Source: Armatimonadota bacterium
GTDB taxonomy: Bacteria; Armatimonadota; DTGP01; JAKQQT01
Direction: 5' to 3'
DNA length: 64,000 bases
Assembly: GCA_036504095.1 (NCBI GenBank)
Contig: DASXVS010000080.1
Location: 242,691 to 306,690 of the forward strand
Shown here: piece after piece, positions 26,861 through 36,174 of the stretch
Position numbering within the stretch: position 1 is the first letter of the stretch
Layout: every line of letters begins with the position of its first letter
Notes under the pieces: model-generated
What the model saw: only the letters and a program-made list of their open reading frames with translations
The model's database searches: none
Told to the model about the DNA's origin: nothing
Translations under genes and position numbers: made by a program

Positions 26861-29284
26861 TCACAGTGGTGTTTCCAACAGATTCGTCTCTACCCAATCC
26901 TCATCGGAGTCATCGGGCACGAGGATCGTTTTGATCTCGTACGGGCCGAAGTCCGCCTCGATCGTGCGGCCCCAGTTGAAAGTGATCGCCGCACGACACG
27001 CCATTCCGTCCGTTTCCACCAACCGGAGGACGATCCCGCTCCCATCTTCCGCCACCTTCAATACGGTTAATATCACGTTGGCCGGCTCAATGGTGGCCAG
27101 TGAGTATTCCGTCGGCATCGTGCCTTCATGGAATGTCGCGATCTGAACCACGGGCGGCTGGTTCAGTTCCGCCGCCTCGCGATGCGGGTGCGCAGCGCGC
27201 CAGTCTCCCCCATGCGGCAGCAGCGAATACATGAATGACTGAACGCCCTGATCCTGCCAGGCGTAGGGCAGCACCGGATCCAGGACATATGGGTCGTGGT
27301 GCGCGTAGACGGGGCTTCGAAGCACCGTGAGGCTGAGGGTATCGCCCTCGGCGCTGTAGCTGTACTTGCCGTCGTTCAGCAGGCACAGCCCCGCGCCGGC
27401 GCCGCTGATATCAACCCACGACTGGCCGGGCTTCTCGTTACCATCGGCGGGGCGGACCATGCTGCCATACGGGATCTCGTAGGTCACCACTCCGTCGGTA
27501 ATCCCGGTCGGAAAACGTAGCTTAAGCATCTGATGGTGCTCGTGCCAGTCAACCGTCACCGCCACATCCACGCGTGGGATTCCGGCCGCCAGCGAAAACC
27601 GCTGGACCAGCGTAGAAGAACCCCACCCGCTCTCCAACCGCAGCGTCCATCGCACCGGGCCGGCCTCTTCCAGCGAGATGCCCGTCACGGCGAACCGACC
27701 AAACTCATCATCGAAGCGGACGCGCCCGTGGCTCCACGTGTCGCTGTCGTCCGCGATCACGCACGGCGCAGCGCCGTCTCGTACAATAGTCACGCCGGTC
27801 CGCTTGTCCAACAGCGTGATGAACCCGGTCGCCGGGTCTACGCTCAAGCGGAGGTATTCGTTCTCGATGTCCGCCGAGCCGGAGTCGGCTTCAGCCGACA
27901 TTCCGCCGCGCCAGCCACTGACCTCGGTCGGTGGCGCTTGTTCCGGTTCGGCCAACCCCCAGAAGGCCCGGTATCCCAGAGCGGGCAGCTCGGCGACGAA
28001 TGCGATACGCTTGCGAAAGACGACCGACGCCTGCGGCAGCACCGCCTGCACGACGGAGCGATTCCCGTCCGGCGCGACCATCACACTGGGCGCGTGGTTC
28101 GTATCCGTTTCGAACTCCACCACCCGGCGCACCGGCCAGGCGTTCGGATTGAACACGACAACCGGAAGGCAATTGTCGACAGGGCGCAAGTTGGTCTTCC
28201 AGGCAATCCCAACGGCCGCTGCGCCGAGTGCGCGATCCGCGATGGCGATCGCCTCACCGTAATCGTTCCGGGCGTCTTCGTATGCCTCCTCCAGCGATGT
28301 GCCGGCCAGGATGTCGTGGAACTGATTGAACAGCACGTTTTTCCATGCGCGGCCAAGGTCCTTCGGATAGTCAAACTCCGCGATCCAGTTCGCCAGCGTG
28401 GAGATCTTTTCGGCGCCGAGCAGCCGGTTTTCCGCGATACGGTTCCAGCGCTTGATGCCGCTGTGTGCGGCGAAGCATCCGGGCGCGTGGATCTGGAGGT
28501 CATCGTTGACCAGCGGCAGATCGGCGCCGCGGATGGCCCTGAAGTAGTCGTCCGGCGAGCTGTGGACGATCGTGGTCTCCGTGCTTGAGGCGGCTTCTTC
28601 GGCGATCAGGCGAAGGTTTTCCTTCGTCGGGCCGCCGCCGTGATTGCCAACGCCGTAGAAGCACATGAACTCATCGATGCCGTCCTGTTCGAGCGCGCGG
28701 CATCGGGCCAGGTGCTCCGGCAGTTGTTCGGGCGAGGTGCAGTAGGTGTACGGGATCCGGTACGCCGTCACCTCGGAACCGTCCGGTGAAGCCCAGCGAA
28801 AGATGTGTCCGGGCAGATCCTTCTCGTGCGGGCCGGGACGCATGAATAAATAGGAGTCCATGCCGCTCTTCGCGAGGATTTGCGGCAGCATGGCATTGTG
28901 CCCGAAGCTGTCCGGGTTATACCCCACCGTGGCCGTGACGCCCAGTTTCTCGCGGAAGAACCGCTGGCCGTAGAGCGCCTGCCGCGCGTACGATTCGCCG
29001 CACGGGATATTGCAGTCGGGCTGGATCCACCACCCGCCCACGATGCGCCACCGTCCCTCCGTTACGCGTCCCCGGATCTCATCCAGCATTCCCGGCGCCA
29101 CGCTACCAACCCACTCATACAGCGCGGCGCTGCTGGAAGTGAAGACAAAGCCGTCGTCCTCGGTCATCCGATCGAGTGCCGAACGGAACGTGGCGAGCGC
29201 TTCATGGAAGCCCTCCTGCGACCGCCAGAGCCACACGGGGTCCAGGTGGGCGTTTCCTATCATGTGCAGGGTCTTCGCGAGCAT
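26861..29284 (-). CDS. Glycoside hydrolase family 38 alpha-mannosidase
   Basis: 807 aa, GGAGG 5 nt before the ATG. The opening MLAKTLHMIGNAHLDPVWLW holds the zinc ligands H13 and D15. GYNPDSFGHNAMLPQILAKS carries the nucleophile/zinc ligand D125. FMRPGPHEKDLPGHIFRWAS and FYGVGNHGGGPTKENL are family blocks, and C-terminal beta-sandwich domains follow. GH38 enzymes cleave alpha-mannosides by retention with a zinc ion. There is no signal peptide, so it should act on imported mannosides in the cytoplasm. It is monocistronic and convergent with the two-TM genes. Confidence 0.93.
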   Translation of the reverse strand: MLAKTLHMIGNAHLDPVWLWRSQEGFHEALATFRSALDRMTEDDGFVFTSSSAALYEWVGSVAPGMLDEIRGRVTEGRWRIVGGWWIQPDCNIPCGESYARQALYGQRFFREKLGVTATVGYNPDSFGHNAMLPQILAKSGMDSYLFMRPGPHEKDLPGHIFRWASPDGSEVTAYRIPYTYCTSPEQLPEHLARCRALEQDGIDEFMCFYGVGNHGGGPTKENLRLIAEEAASSTETTIVHSSPDDYFRAIRGADLPLVNDDLQIHAPGCFAAHSGIKRWNRIAENRLLGAEKISTLANWIAEFDYPKDLGRAWKNVLFNQFHDILAGTSLEEAYEDARNDYGEAIAIADRALGAAAVGIAWKTNLRPVDNCLPVVVFNPNAWPVRRVVEFETDTNHAPSVMVAPDGNRSVVQAVLPQASVVFRKRIAFVAELPALGYRAFWGLAEPEQAPPTEVSGWRGGMSAEADSGSADIENEYLRLSVDPATGFITLLDKRTGVTIVRDGAAPCVIADDSDTWSHGRVRFDDEFGRFAVTGISLEEAGPVRWTLRLESGWGSSTLVQRFSLAAGIPRVDVAVTVDWHEHHQMLKLRFPTGITDGVVTYEIPYGSMVRPADGNEKPGQSWVDISGAGAGLCLLNDGKYSYSAEGDTLSLTVLRSPVYAHHDPYVLDPVLPYAWQDQGVQSFMYSLLPHGGDWRAAHPHREAAELNQPPVVQIATFHEGTMPTEYSLATIEPANVILTVLKVAEDGSGIVLRLVETDGMACRAAITFNWGRTIEADFGPYEIKTILVPDDSDEDWVETNLLETPL

Positions 29285-29532
29285 GGGTTTCCTCCGTTTC
29301 CTGCGTCATTGTAACATGGTGACGTCCCGCTCGTATCGACCTTCGGATTCACCACCGAGGACACAGAGGTGACTTAGGATGTCATTCTGAGCGAAGCGAA
29401 GAATCTCATCGACAACACGCGCGTAGCGCTCCGCCTTCGTCCGGCGGACGATTGGCCGAAGGCCCACTAGACGGGTACTTCAGTGCCCGGTTGGCGTCGG
29501 CATTTTCACAACAGCAGAGAATCTCATCGACC
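29285..29532. repeat. Intergenic region of mixed dispersed repeats
   Basis: Between the divergent mannosidase and a membrane protein. It holds ACCACCGAGGACACAGAGG (29351-29369), one arm of a word repeat also seen near 35766 and 42107. It then holds GTCATTCTGAGCGAAGCGAA (29381-29400) followed by GAATCTCATCGAC, a relative of the palindrome at 53366-53430. GAATCTCATCGAC recurs at 29519-29531, directly before the ATG at 29533. No gene is visible. Confidence 0.75.
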
Positions 29533-30960
29533 ATGAACACATCATTGAAGCCAGTGACAACCGTTATATGCCGCCCGGGCCCCCTGTGGATCACCTCCGC
29601 GGCGCTTCTCGCGCTGCTTGGTGGATTCTTCCTTTTTATCCCCACCCTGGCTCCACACCCGGTGGACGACCCTGCCCTCACCGCCATCGGATTCATCGCG
29701 TTGTCGCTCTCGGCGATGGAAACGCTCTTCTGCGCCACCTCCAGCGTTGTGGCGGACGAGCATGGCCTTCGTTGGAGGCGGTTCGGGTTCGGCCGGTCTG
29801 TTCCGTGGTCCGGCGTGCTGGAGTACCACTTGCAGGACACCCAAGGCGCGGCGCGCAAGCCGTTCCTGATCATCCGGACTGATGCCGGCCGGCTGGTTGT
29901 GCCGGATTTGTGGACACACCAGGCAGACCTCAAGGCACTGCTGGCTGCACGTGCCCTTGACGTCCTCGAGGACGAATGGGGTGTGCTCACGAGCGGCGGA
30001 ACGTCGCAACGGGTTTTTGAGTACGACGAGCGTCGCCTGGCCTTGGCGCGATGGGCCGCGATCGTCGGCACCGCTCTTTACGTTGGACTGGTCTTCCACC
30101 GTGTTCTCGCCAAACTGGCGGGCATCCTCCAGGACCTGGGACTGTTGATGATGTGTGGCTTTCTCATATTGGTGCTCGTCCTTGCCGCAGGCATCGCTGC
30201 CTTTGTGTACTGCGGTTTCATCATCGCGATCAAAGACGGACTTCGGCGGCGCACCGAACGCATCACCGTCGATCCGGACGGAATCGCGTTCGAGGACGGG
30301 GAGCGGTCTCTGCGTGCGAATTGGGAGGACGTTCAGGGCGTCCGGCTTGTTCCGGTGGGACGCATGGCGTACGGGAAAAAGCGGGTCATCGTCACGCCGG
30401 ACGGCGAGTTCGAGTACACCCGTATGATTCGAGACGCCATGCGGCTTGACGCCATCATTAAGCGATTCGCGGTGAACGCGCGGTACACGTCGGACGCAGA
30501 GGGCGACGTCATCGGCCCGGACGGCGGTTCGGCAGGCGTTCACGTCTACCACTACCGGACGTACACCAGCCGCGCGCTGCTCATGTTCCCGCTGGGCTTC
30601 GTGCTGATCGCTGTAGTGATCGGCGTCCTGCAGGCACAAGGCCTGGCCGTACAGCGTGATCGCTTGGCGCCGTGGATCATCGGCCTCGGCTCGTTCGCGG
30701 TCTGGGCATGGTGTCTGTGGCGCTACCGTACCGTGTCCATCCGCACGGACAGTCTCGGCGTCACGCAGACAACACCTTCCGGCAAGACCTTCATCGCCTG
30801 GTCTGACATAAGTTCGTCGCGCAGGGTCGGCAGCGACGTGATGCAGTTCTGGGTGATCAAGGGATCACGGGCCACAATTCGCTTCTGGCTGGGCATTTCG
30901 AACGCGAGCACGCTCGTTGAGGAGATTAGGTCGCACGGGGAGTTGGCGCAGAGTGCATAA
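29533..30960 (+). CDS. Membrane protein with PH-like domains, unknown function
   Basis: 475 aa from ATG 29533 (MNTSLKPVTTVICRPGPLWI). There are about six hydrophobic helices in pairs: near the N-terminus (SAALLALLGGFFLFIPT; AIGFIALSLSAMETLFCA), middle (AAIVGTALYVGLVFH; LLMMCGFLILVLVLAAGIAA) and later (RALLMFPLGFVLIAVVIGVL). Between pairs lie beta-rich soluble stretches with the look of bacterial PH/YdbT-type domains (EHGLRWRRFGFGRSVPWSGV; GIAFEDGERSLRANWEDVQG; RTDSLGVTQTTPSGKTFIAW). The start is set by the repeat-derived leader GAATCTCATCGACC and lacks a strong Shine-Dalgarno. Role unknown. Confidence 0.75.
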   Translation: MNTSLKPVTTVICRPGPLWITSAALLALLGGFFLFIPTLAPHPVDDPALTAIGFIALSLSAMETLFCATSSVVADEHGLRWRRFGFGRSVPWSGVLEYHLQDTQGAARKPFLIIRTDAGRLVVPDLWTHQADLKALLAARALDVLEDEWGVLTSGGTSQRVFEYDERRLALARWAAIVGTALYVGLVFHRVLAKLAGILQDLGLLMMCGFLILVLVLAAGIAAFVYCGFIIAIKDGLRRRTERITVDPDGIAFEDGERSLRANWEDVQGVRLVPVGRMAYGKKRVIVTPDGEFEYTRMIRDAMRLDAIIKRFAVNARYTSDAEGDVIGPDGGSAGVHVYHYRTYTSRALLMFPLGFVLIAVVIGVLQAQGLAVQRDRLAPWIIGLGSFAVWAWCLWRYRTVSIRTDSLGVTQTTPSGKTFIAWSDISSSRRVGSDVMQFWVIKGSRATIRFWLGISNASTLVEEIRSHGELAQSA

Positions 30961-30997
30961 TGTTATGTAACAATTCGCGAAAGGACACATATTCCCC

Positions 30998-32107
30998 ATG
31001 CCATACTTCCCCCAGGGCGCGCCCGAGATGGGCTACCTGCGCCATCTGATTCTCCTTTACGGCCGCGACATATCAATCTGGAACGCCGAGCGAATACGCC
31101 CCTATCTCGCGTACATGAACGAAGACGGAAAGCCCCTGGACTGGTTTTTCGACTCCCTCCTCTTCGTGCCGATGACCGCGGCGTCCGGCCGCAGTTTCGG
31201 GTCGGATGTCAACCTGGGGACCACGATGTGCGGCGAGGGCGATTTCTACCCGATTCCCGTGCCCAACCCGGCCACCCGCAAGGATTACGACGACCTCCTG
31301 GATGTCTACTTCGGCGACGGTGGATACCTGGATGCGATGAATGCGGGCGTCGAGTCGTTGAAGTGCGAATTGCCCGCGCCGGCCCACAAGCACAACGCGG
31401 TGCTGATGACCCCCTACCCCGGCATCATGCAACCCATGTGGGGACGCCTGCCGGGCAGCGACAAATGCCTCAATTTCAGCACCGTCAAGCAGGGCATCAC
31501 ACCGGCCACGATGGACCGCCTTGCCGCGACGAACTGGTTCGCGGATGAGTGCGTCGCGAGATGGGATGATGCGCGATGGCCCAACGTGAGCTTTCTGGGG
31601 TTCTACTGGCCGTTCGAGACGGTGTACCACGGCTGGGAGGTGGATGACCACCTCTTGCTGAAGGAGCACCACAAACACCTGAAGCAACTCGGCAAGGTGA
31701 TGACGTGGATTCCGTTTTCATCGACGTACAACACACACCTGCTGGACAACTACCAGGACTACTACTTCGACCTCGCCTTCCAGCAGCCCAACCACATGTT
31801 CTACGTGAATACGCCGGGTATCGAGGGACCCGCCGCCGTCGCCAAAGCGCGAAACGCCGGCTTCGAGATGGAGTACTATCTGGAATGGGGAGAACCGTTC
31901 GCGGTGCTCGACGAGCGCCAGAAGCGCTTCCGTGATTACCTGAACGGGGGCGCAAAGTTCGGATTCATGAAGGAGGCCGCGTGCGCCTGGTATCACGGCC
32001 GCAATGGAATCGCCCAGATGTGGGACCACGAAGACCCAGTCGAACGCGCGTACTACCACGACATCTATCGCTTCGTGAAGGGTACGTATGAGATAAAAGA
32101 GGACTGA
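30998..32107 (+). CDS. DUF4855-like protein
   Basis: 369 aa without a signal peptide. It opens MGYLRHLILLYGRDISIWNA and continues LDWFFDSLLFVPMTAASGRS, LMTPYPGIMQPMWGRLPGSD, NVSFLGFYWPFETVYHG and FDLAFQQPNHMFYVN, the pattern of DUF4855 proteins, often found beside glycan enzymes. The folds suggest a TIM barrel. AAAGGA is 13 nt before the ATG, rather far. It is followed by the fucosidase and a second glycosidase, so a glycan role is inferred; no catalytic residue can be named. Confidence 0.7.
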   Translation: MPYFPQGAPEMGYLRHLILLYGRDISIWNAERIRPYLAYMNEDGKPLDWFFDSLLFVPMTAASGRSFGSDVNLGTTMCGEGDFYPIPVPNPATRKDYDDLLDVYFGDGGYLDAMNAGVESLKCELPAPAHKHNAVLMTPYPGIMQPMWGRLPGSDKCLNFSTVKQGITPATMDRLAATNWFADECVARWDDARWPNVSFLGFYWPFETVYHGWEVDDHLLLKEHHKHLKQLGKVMTWIPFSSTYNTHLLDNYQDYYFDLAFQQPNHMFYVNTPGIEGPAAVAKARNAGFEMEYYLEWGEPFAVLDERQKRFRDYLNGGAKFGFMKEAACAWYHGRNGIAQMWDHEDPVERAYYHDIYRFVKGTYEIKED

Positions 32108-32170
32108 CCGCGCAATCCGCCGAGTGCATAATGGGAGTGTACCAACAACCGCAACCGCGAAAGGCCTCCT

Positions 32171-33883
32171 ATGAAGACTCCGTCTGGACAGATTGCCGCG
32201 CTCGGCGCCTTAATGGCTGCCGCCTCCCTTGTGCCGTCCGCCGCCGTGACGCCTCCCGAAACACCTGCCCAGCGCGATGCGCGCATGGCTTGGTGGCGCG
32301 ACGCGCGGTTCGGCATGTTCATCCACTGGGGGCCCGTCTCTCTGAAGGGGACGGAAATCGGGTGGTCCCGCTCGAACGAAGTGCCCGCCGCCGAGTATGA
32401 CAACCTGTACAAACGGTTCGACCCGGAAAAGTTCGACGCTCGCAAATGGGTCGGCATCGCCAAATCCGCCGGGGTGAAGTACATTGTGCTGGTCACCAAG
32501 CACCACGACGGCTTCACGATGTGGGACAGCAAGCTCACGGACTACAGCATCACGCATACCCCGTTCAAGCGCGACGTGGTCCGCGAACTCTCCGATGAGT
32601 GCCGCCGGCAGGGCATCCGGTTCTGTACGTACTACTCGGTTCTGGACTGGCGGCATCCGGACTACCCGATCGGCGAAGCCCCCGGCGGCGGCGTAAAGAC
32701 AAACCCCGACATGGACCGGTACGTCGCGTATATGAAGGGCCAGCTCAAAGAACTGGTCACCGGGTACGGACCGCTGGGCCTGGTTTGGTTTGACGGCGAG
32801 TGGGAGCAACCGTGGAACCTGGAACGAGGCCTCGACCTGGAGAAGTACGTCCGGTCGCTTCAGCCGGACATCATCATCAATGACCGTGTGGGCCACGGGC
32901 GCGACGGCAAGGCCGGCGACTACGCCACGCCGGAACAAACAATCGGCCGCTTCAATCGCGACGCGCCGTGGGAATCGTGCATCACAATCTGCACCCAATG
33001 GGCCTGGAAGCCGAACGACACGCTCAAGCCGCTCTCCGAATGCATCCGTACACTCGCCCGGTGCGCCGGCGGCGACGGCAACCTGCTCCTCAACGTGGGG
33101 CCGACGCCGCTCGGCGAGATCGAGGCGCCGCAGGTCGAGCGCCTGAACGAAGTAGGCACGTGGCTGCGCAAGAACGGCAAGGCGATCTACGGCACCCGCG
33201 GCGGCCCGTTCATGCCGTCCGGCGATGGTGTATCGACGTCGAAAGGCAAGACGGTCTACGTCCACGTCTTCCGCTGGCCGGGCGACACGATCACGCTCTC
33301 GCCGCTCCCCGCGAAGATCACGCGCTCCAGCGTATTGACTGGCGGAAAATGCACCGTCTCGCAAACCGATCGGGGCATCGAGATATCCGTGGACCCCGGG
33401 CATCGGAACGATATCGATACGATCGTCGCGCTCGAACTCGACGCGAACGCCGAAAGCCTCACACCGGTAAGATGGTCACCCGCATCGTCCCTCGCGGCCG
33501 GCAAGAAGGCCACCGCGTCCAACGTCTACCAGGGTGAAACGGCTTATGCCGCCTCCGCCGCCGTGGACGATGATGACGCAACGCGCTGGGCCACGGACAC
33601 CGGCACCAAACAGTGCTGGTTGGAGGTCGACCTGGGCCGACCGACAACCTTCAACGAAGTTGGCGTCAGCGAATGGGCGCCGCGGATCCGGCGGTTCGAA
33701 ATCGAGTACCGCGACACGCCGGATCAGCCGTGGCGGACGGCGCTCGCCGGCACAACGATGGGAGAGCACTTCAGCGCCACCTTCCCCGAAGTGACAGGCC
33801 GATACGTGCGGCTCAACATACTCGAAGCAAGCGACGGCCCCACGATCAACGAGTTCTCATTGCGTAATGTTGCGCACCGGTAG
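32171..33883 (+). CDS. Secreted GH29 alpha-L-fucosidase with discoidin domain
   Basis: 570 aa. A signal peptide (ALGALMAAASLVPSAA) precedes the GH29 barrel: MAWWRDARFGMFIHWGPVSL, KYIVLVTKHHDGFTMWDS, HTPFKRDVVRELSDECRRQG. GLVWFDGEWEQP places the nucleophile Asp near residue 208. GGDGNLLLNVGPTPLGEIE is the usual late barrel motif. The last 140 residues form an F5/8 type C (CBM32-like) domain (AVDDDDATRWATDTGTKQCW; VDLGRPTTFNEVGVSEW). It releases terminal fucose from glycans outside the inner membrane. AAAGG lies 7 nt before the ATG. The next gene starts 15 nt downstream. Confidence 0.94.
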   Translation: MKTPSGQIAALGALMAAASLVPSAAVTPPETPAQRDARMAWWRDARFGMFIHWGPVSLKGTEIGWSRSNEVPAAEYDNLYKRFDPEKFDARKWVGIAKSAGVKYIVLVTKHHDGFTMWDSKLTDYSITHTPFKRDVVRELSDECRRQGIRFCTYYSVLDWRHPDYPIGEAPGGGVKTNPDMDRYVAYMKGQLKELVTGYGPLGLVWFDGEWEQPWNLERGLDLEKYVRSLQPDIIINDRVGHGRDGKAGDYATPEQTIGRFNRDAPWESCITICTQWAWKPNDTLKPLSECIRTLARCAGGDGNLLLNVGPTPLGEIEAPQVERLNEVGTWLRKNGKAIYGTRGGPFMPSGDGVSTSKGKTVYVHVFRWPGDTITLSPLPAKITRSSVLTGGKCTVSQTDRGIEISVDPGHRNDIDTIVALELDANAESLTPVRWSPASSLAAGKKATASNVYQGETAYAASAAVDDDDATRWATDTGTKQCWLEVDLGRPTTFNEVGVSEWAPRIRRFEIEYRDTPDQPWRTALAGTTMGEHFSATFPEVTGRYVRLNILEASDGPTINEFSLRNVAHR

Positions 33884-33897
33884 AGGAGACAACGGAT

Positions 33898-35694
33898 ATG
33901 AACCACCGCGCTCTGCTGACGGTCCTGATCGTACTTGCCATTCCCGCGAACGCCCGCGCACAGGCGGCCAAACCCGTTCCCGTGACGCTTGAGAAGACCG
34001 CCGACGGGTACCGCCTGTTGCGCGACGGGAAGCCGTTCTTCATCAAGGGCGCCGGGGGGAGCGGACCGCTCGATCGCCTCAAGGCAGCCGGTGCGAACTC
34101 GAACCGGACGTGGGGCGCGGACAACCTCGGCCCGATGCTGGATGAGGCCCAGAAACTGGGCCTTACGATCACCGTCGGCATCTGGCTTGGCCACGAGGAG
34201 CACGGATTCAGTTACAACAACGCCAATCAGGTCGCCGACCAGGTAGCGCAGGTCAGGAAGTCGGTCGAGCAATACAAGAACCACCCGGCGGTCCTCATGT
34301 GGGCGCTGGGCAACGAAATGGAAGGCTATGGCGCGGGTGACAACGCCGCCATCTGGTCGGCCATCAATAACCTGGCGGTGATGGTCAAGCGCCTCGACCC
34401 CAATCACCCGGTGATGACGGTGATCTCGGAAATCGGGGGCGATCGGGTCAAGAACATCAACCGCCTGTGCCCGGACGTGGACATCGTGGGCATCAACTCC
34501 TACGGCGGCGGCCCGTCGATCCCGGAACGATACAAGGCGGCCGGCGGCACGAAGCCGTACGTGCTCACGGAGTACGGGCCCGGTGGCACGTGGGAAACCG
34601 GCAAGACCGCCTGGGGCGCGGCCCAGGAACTCACCAGCACGCAGAAGGCGGAAGCCTACAGACGGACCTACACCCAGGCCATCGTCAATCGCCCGCTGTC
34701 TCTCGGCGGATACGCATTTACGTGGGGTTTCAAACAGGAGGCCACGGCCACGTGGTTCGGAATGCTGTTGTCGGACGGAAGCAATCTTGGTGTCGTGGAC
34801 ACGATGACCGAGCTCTGGTCCGGCAAGCCGCCTGCGAATCGGTGCCCGGTCATCAACTCCCTGAAACTCGACGGCCCCGACCAGGTGGACCCCGGCGCGA
34901 CGGTGCACGCGTCTTTCAACGTCACCGATCCCGACGGCGATCCCTTGCAGGTCACATGGGTCTTGCAGCCGGAAGCGGATCGCTACAACCTGGGAGGCTC
35001 GTCGGAGCGTGCGCTGCCAACGTACCCGGAGGCGATCGTGAAATCCGGCAAGGACGGCGCGGACGTCAAACTGCCCGCCGAAGCGGGCGGGTACCGGCTG
35101 TTCGCATACGCTCGTGATGGCAAGGGTAACGCGGCCGTCGGCAACATCCCGCTGCTGGTCAAAGGCGAGATCAAGCCCGTCGCGGCAACCGCGGCCAAAC
35201 TGCCGTTCACGGTCTACTCCGACCAAGGTCAGGGCGACGCCGTGTACGTGCCGACGGGGTGGATGGGCAACATCAAGGCGCTCAAGCTGGACGAGGGCTG
35301 CAAAATCCAGCCGCACTCGGGGACAACGTGCATTCAGTGCGACTACAGCGCCGGCAACGACTGGGCCGGCGTGGTGTGGCAGAGTCCCGCGAACGACTGG
35401 GGAGATCTGCCCGGCGGCCGAAACCTGAACGGCGCGAAACGGCTCACCTTCTGGGCGCGTGGTGACAAAGGCACGGAGACCGTCACGTTCCTCATCGGCC
35501 TGATCGGCGCTGACAGCAAATACCCGGACACGGCGCAGGCGAAACTGGAGACAAAACTAACCACCGCGTGGCAGCAGTTCTCGATGGACCTGACCGGAAA
35601 GGACTTGACGCGTGTCAAAACCGGCTTCGCGTTCACCGTGGCCGGCCAGGGGCGCCCCGTCACCTTCTACCTGGACGATATCCGTTACGAGTGA
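33898..35694 (+). CDS. Secreted clan GH-A glycosidase (GH2/GH5-like) with C-terminal binding domain
   Basis: 598 aa; signal peptide ALLTVLIVLAIPANARAQA. The barrel starts YRLLRDGKPFFIKGAGGSGP and GANSNRTWGADNLGPML. HPAVLMWALGNEMEGYG holds the probable acid/base Glu after Asn, and KPYVLTEYGPGGTWE the nucleophile Glu. An Ig-like segment (LDGPDQVDPGATVHASFNVT) leads to a C-terminal beta-sandwich (LDEGCKIQPHSGTTCIQCDY; RLTFWARGDKGTETVTFLIG) that looks like a carbohydrate-binding module. The exact family is uncertain because barrels of this type occur in both GH2 and GH5. GAGGAGA precedes the ATG; it is co-transcribed with the fucosidase. Confidence 0.82.
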   Translation: MNHRALLTVLIVLAIPANARAQAAKPVPVTLEKTADGYRLLRDGKPFFIKGAGGSGPLDRLKAAGANSNRTWGADNLGPMLDEAQKLGLTITVGIWLGHEEHGFSYNNANQVADQVAQVRKSVEQYKNHPAVLMWALGNEMEGYGAGDNAAIWSAINNLAVMVKRLDPNHPVMTVISEIGGDRVKNINRLCPDVDIVGINSYGGGPSIPERYKAAGGTKPYVLTEYGPGGTWETGKTAWGAAQELTSTQKAEAYRRTYTQAIVNRPLSLGGYAFTWGFKQEATATWFGMLLSDGSNLGVVDTMTELWSGKPPANRCPVINSLKLDGPDQVDPGATVHASFNVTDPDGDPLQVTWVLQPEADRYNLGGSSERALPTYPEAIVKSGKDGADVKLPAEAGGYRLFAYARDGKGNAAVGNIPLLVKGEIKPVAATAAKLPFTVYSDQGQGDAVYVPTGWMGNIKALKLDEGCKIQPHSGTTCIQCDYSAGNDWAGVVWQSPANDWGDLPGGRNLNGAKRLTFWARGDKGTETVTFLIGLIGADSKYPDTAQAKLETKLTTAWQQFSMDLTGKDLTRVKTGFAFTVAGQGRPVTFYLDDIRYE

Positions 35695-35799
35695 CAGGAT
35701 CGTGAGTGGGCGAGGGCAAGAGGGGGTGCCGGATTCAGCTCTACGACTTCAGCCCCAATCTCTGGGTCCTCCGTGGCTCTGTGGTGAATAACCGGGGGG
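35695..35799. repeat. Short gap with one arm of a CACAGAG-type word repeat
   Basis: GGTCCTCCGTGGCTCTGTGG (35766-35785) followed by TGAATAACC is the reverse-sense form of the word repeat at 29351-29369. No gene or clear terminator stem. Confidence 0.5.
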
Positions 35800-36030
35800 T
35801 CAGAATTCGTAGCAGAGCCCCGCGATGGGACGGAGGAGCTCAAGCGCGGATGGCGGCACGACGAACTCCTGACCCGTGAGGAGGATCTGTCCATCTCCGC
35901 CCCGTTCCGCCACTTTCACGTGCACGGGAAGCAAGGCAACGTCTTCCATAAGCACACAGAGCCGCTGCTCGGTCCCCGGCTGCCGCATCGGCTCCAAAAC
36001 CATGCCCCTTTTGTACTCCGCCGTTGCCAT
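35800..36030 (-). CDS. Small hypothetical protein
   Basis: 76 aa: MATAEYKRGMVLEPMRQPGT, then RLCVLMEDVALLPVHVKVAE and ILLTGQEFVVPPSALELLRP. Composition is protein-like and beta-rich, without signal peptide or metal motif. No strong Shine-Dalgarno is seen (a GGGAGAGAG run is about 20 nt upstream). It lies alone between the end of the glycosidase gene and the M55 gene. I recognise no family and the call could be a false ORF. Confidence 0.45.
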   Translation of the reverse strand: MATAEYKRGMVLEPMRQPGTEQRLCVLMEDVALLPVHVKVAERGGDGQILLTGQEFVVPPSALELLRPIAGLCYEF

Positions 36031-36174
36031 TTGCGCGTTCCGCTCTCTCCCTCACGCCGCGAACCCGATTGCTCACATTTGGTTTGACGACTAAAACCGG
36101 ATGATGGTGCACGATTGGGCAAAGATTCTCGCAGAAAAGCGCTCGGAGCCGAAACGAGGCGATCCGGACGCGGT

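Noticed and set aside
27533..28588. A 351-codon plus-strand frame opposite the GH38 mannosidase
   Set aside because: Antisense shadow of a gene with zinc ligands and nucleophile in place.
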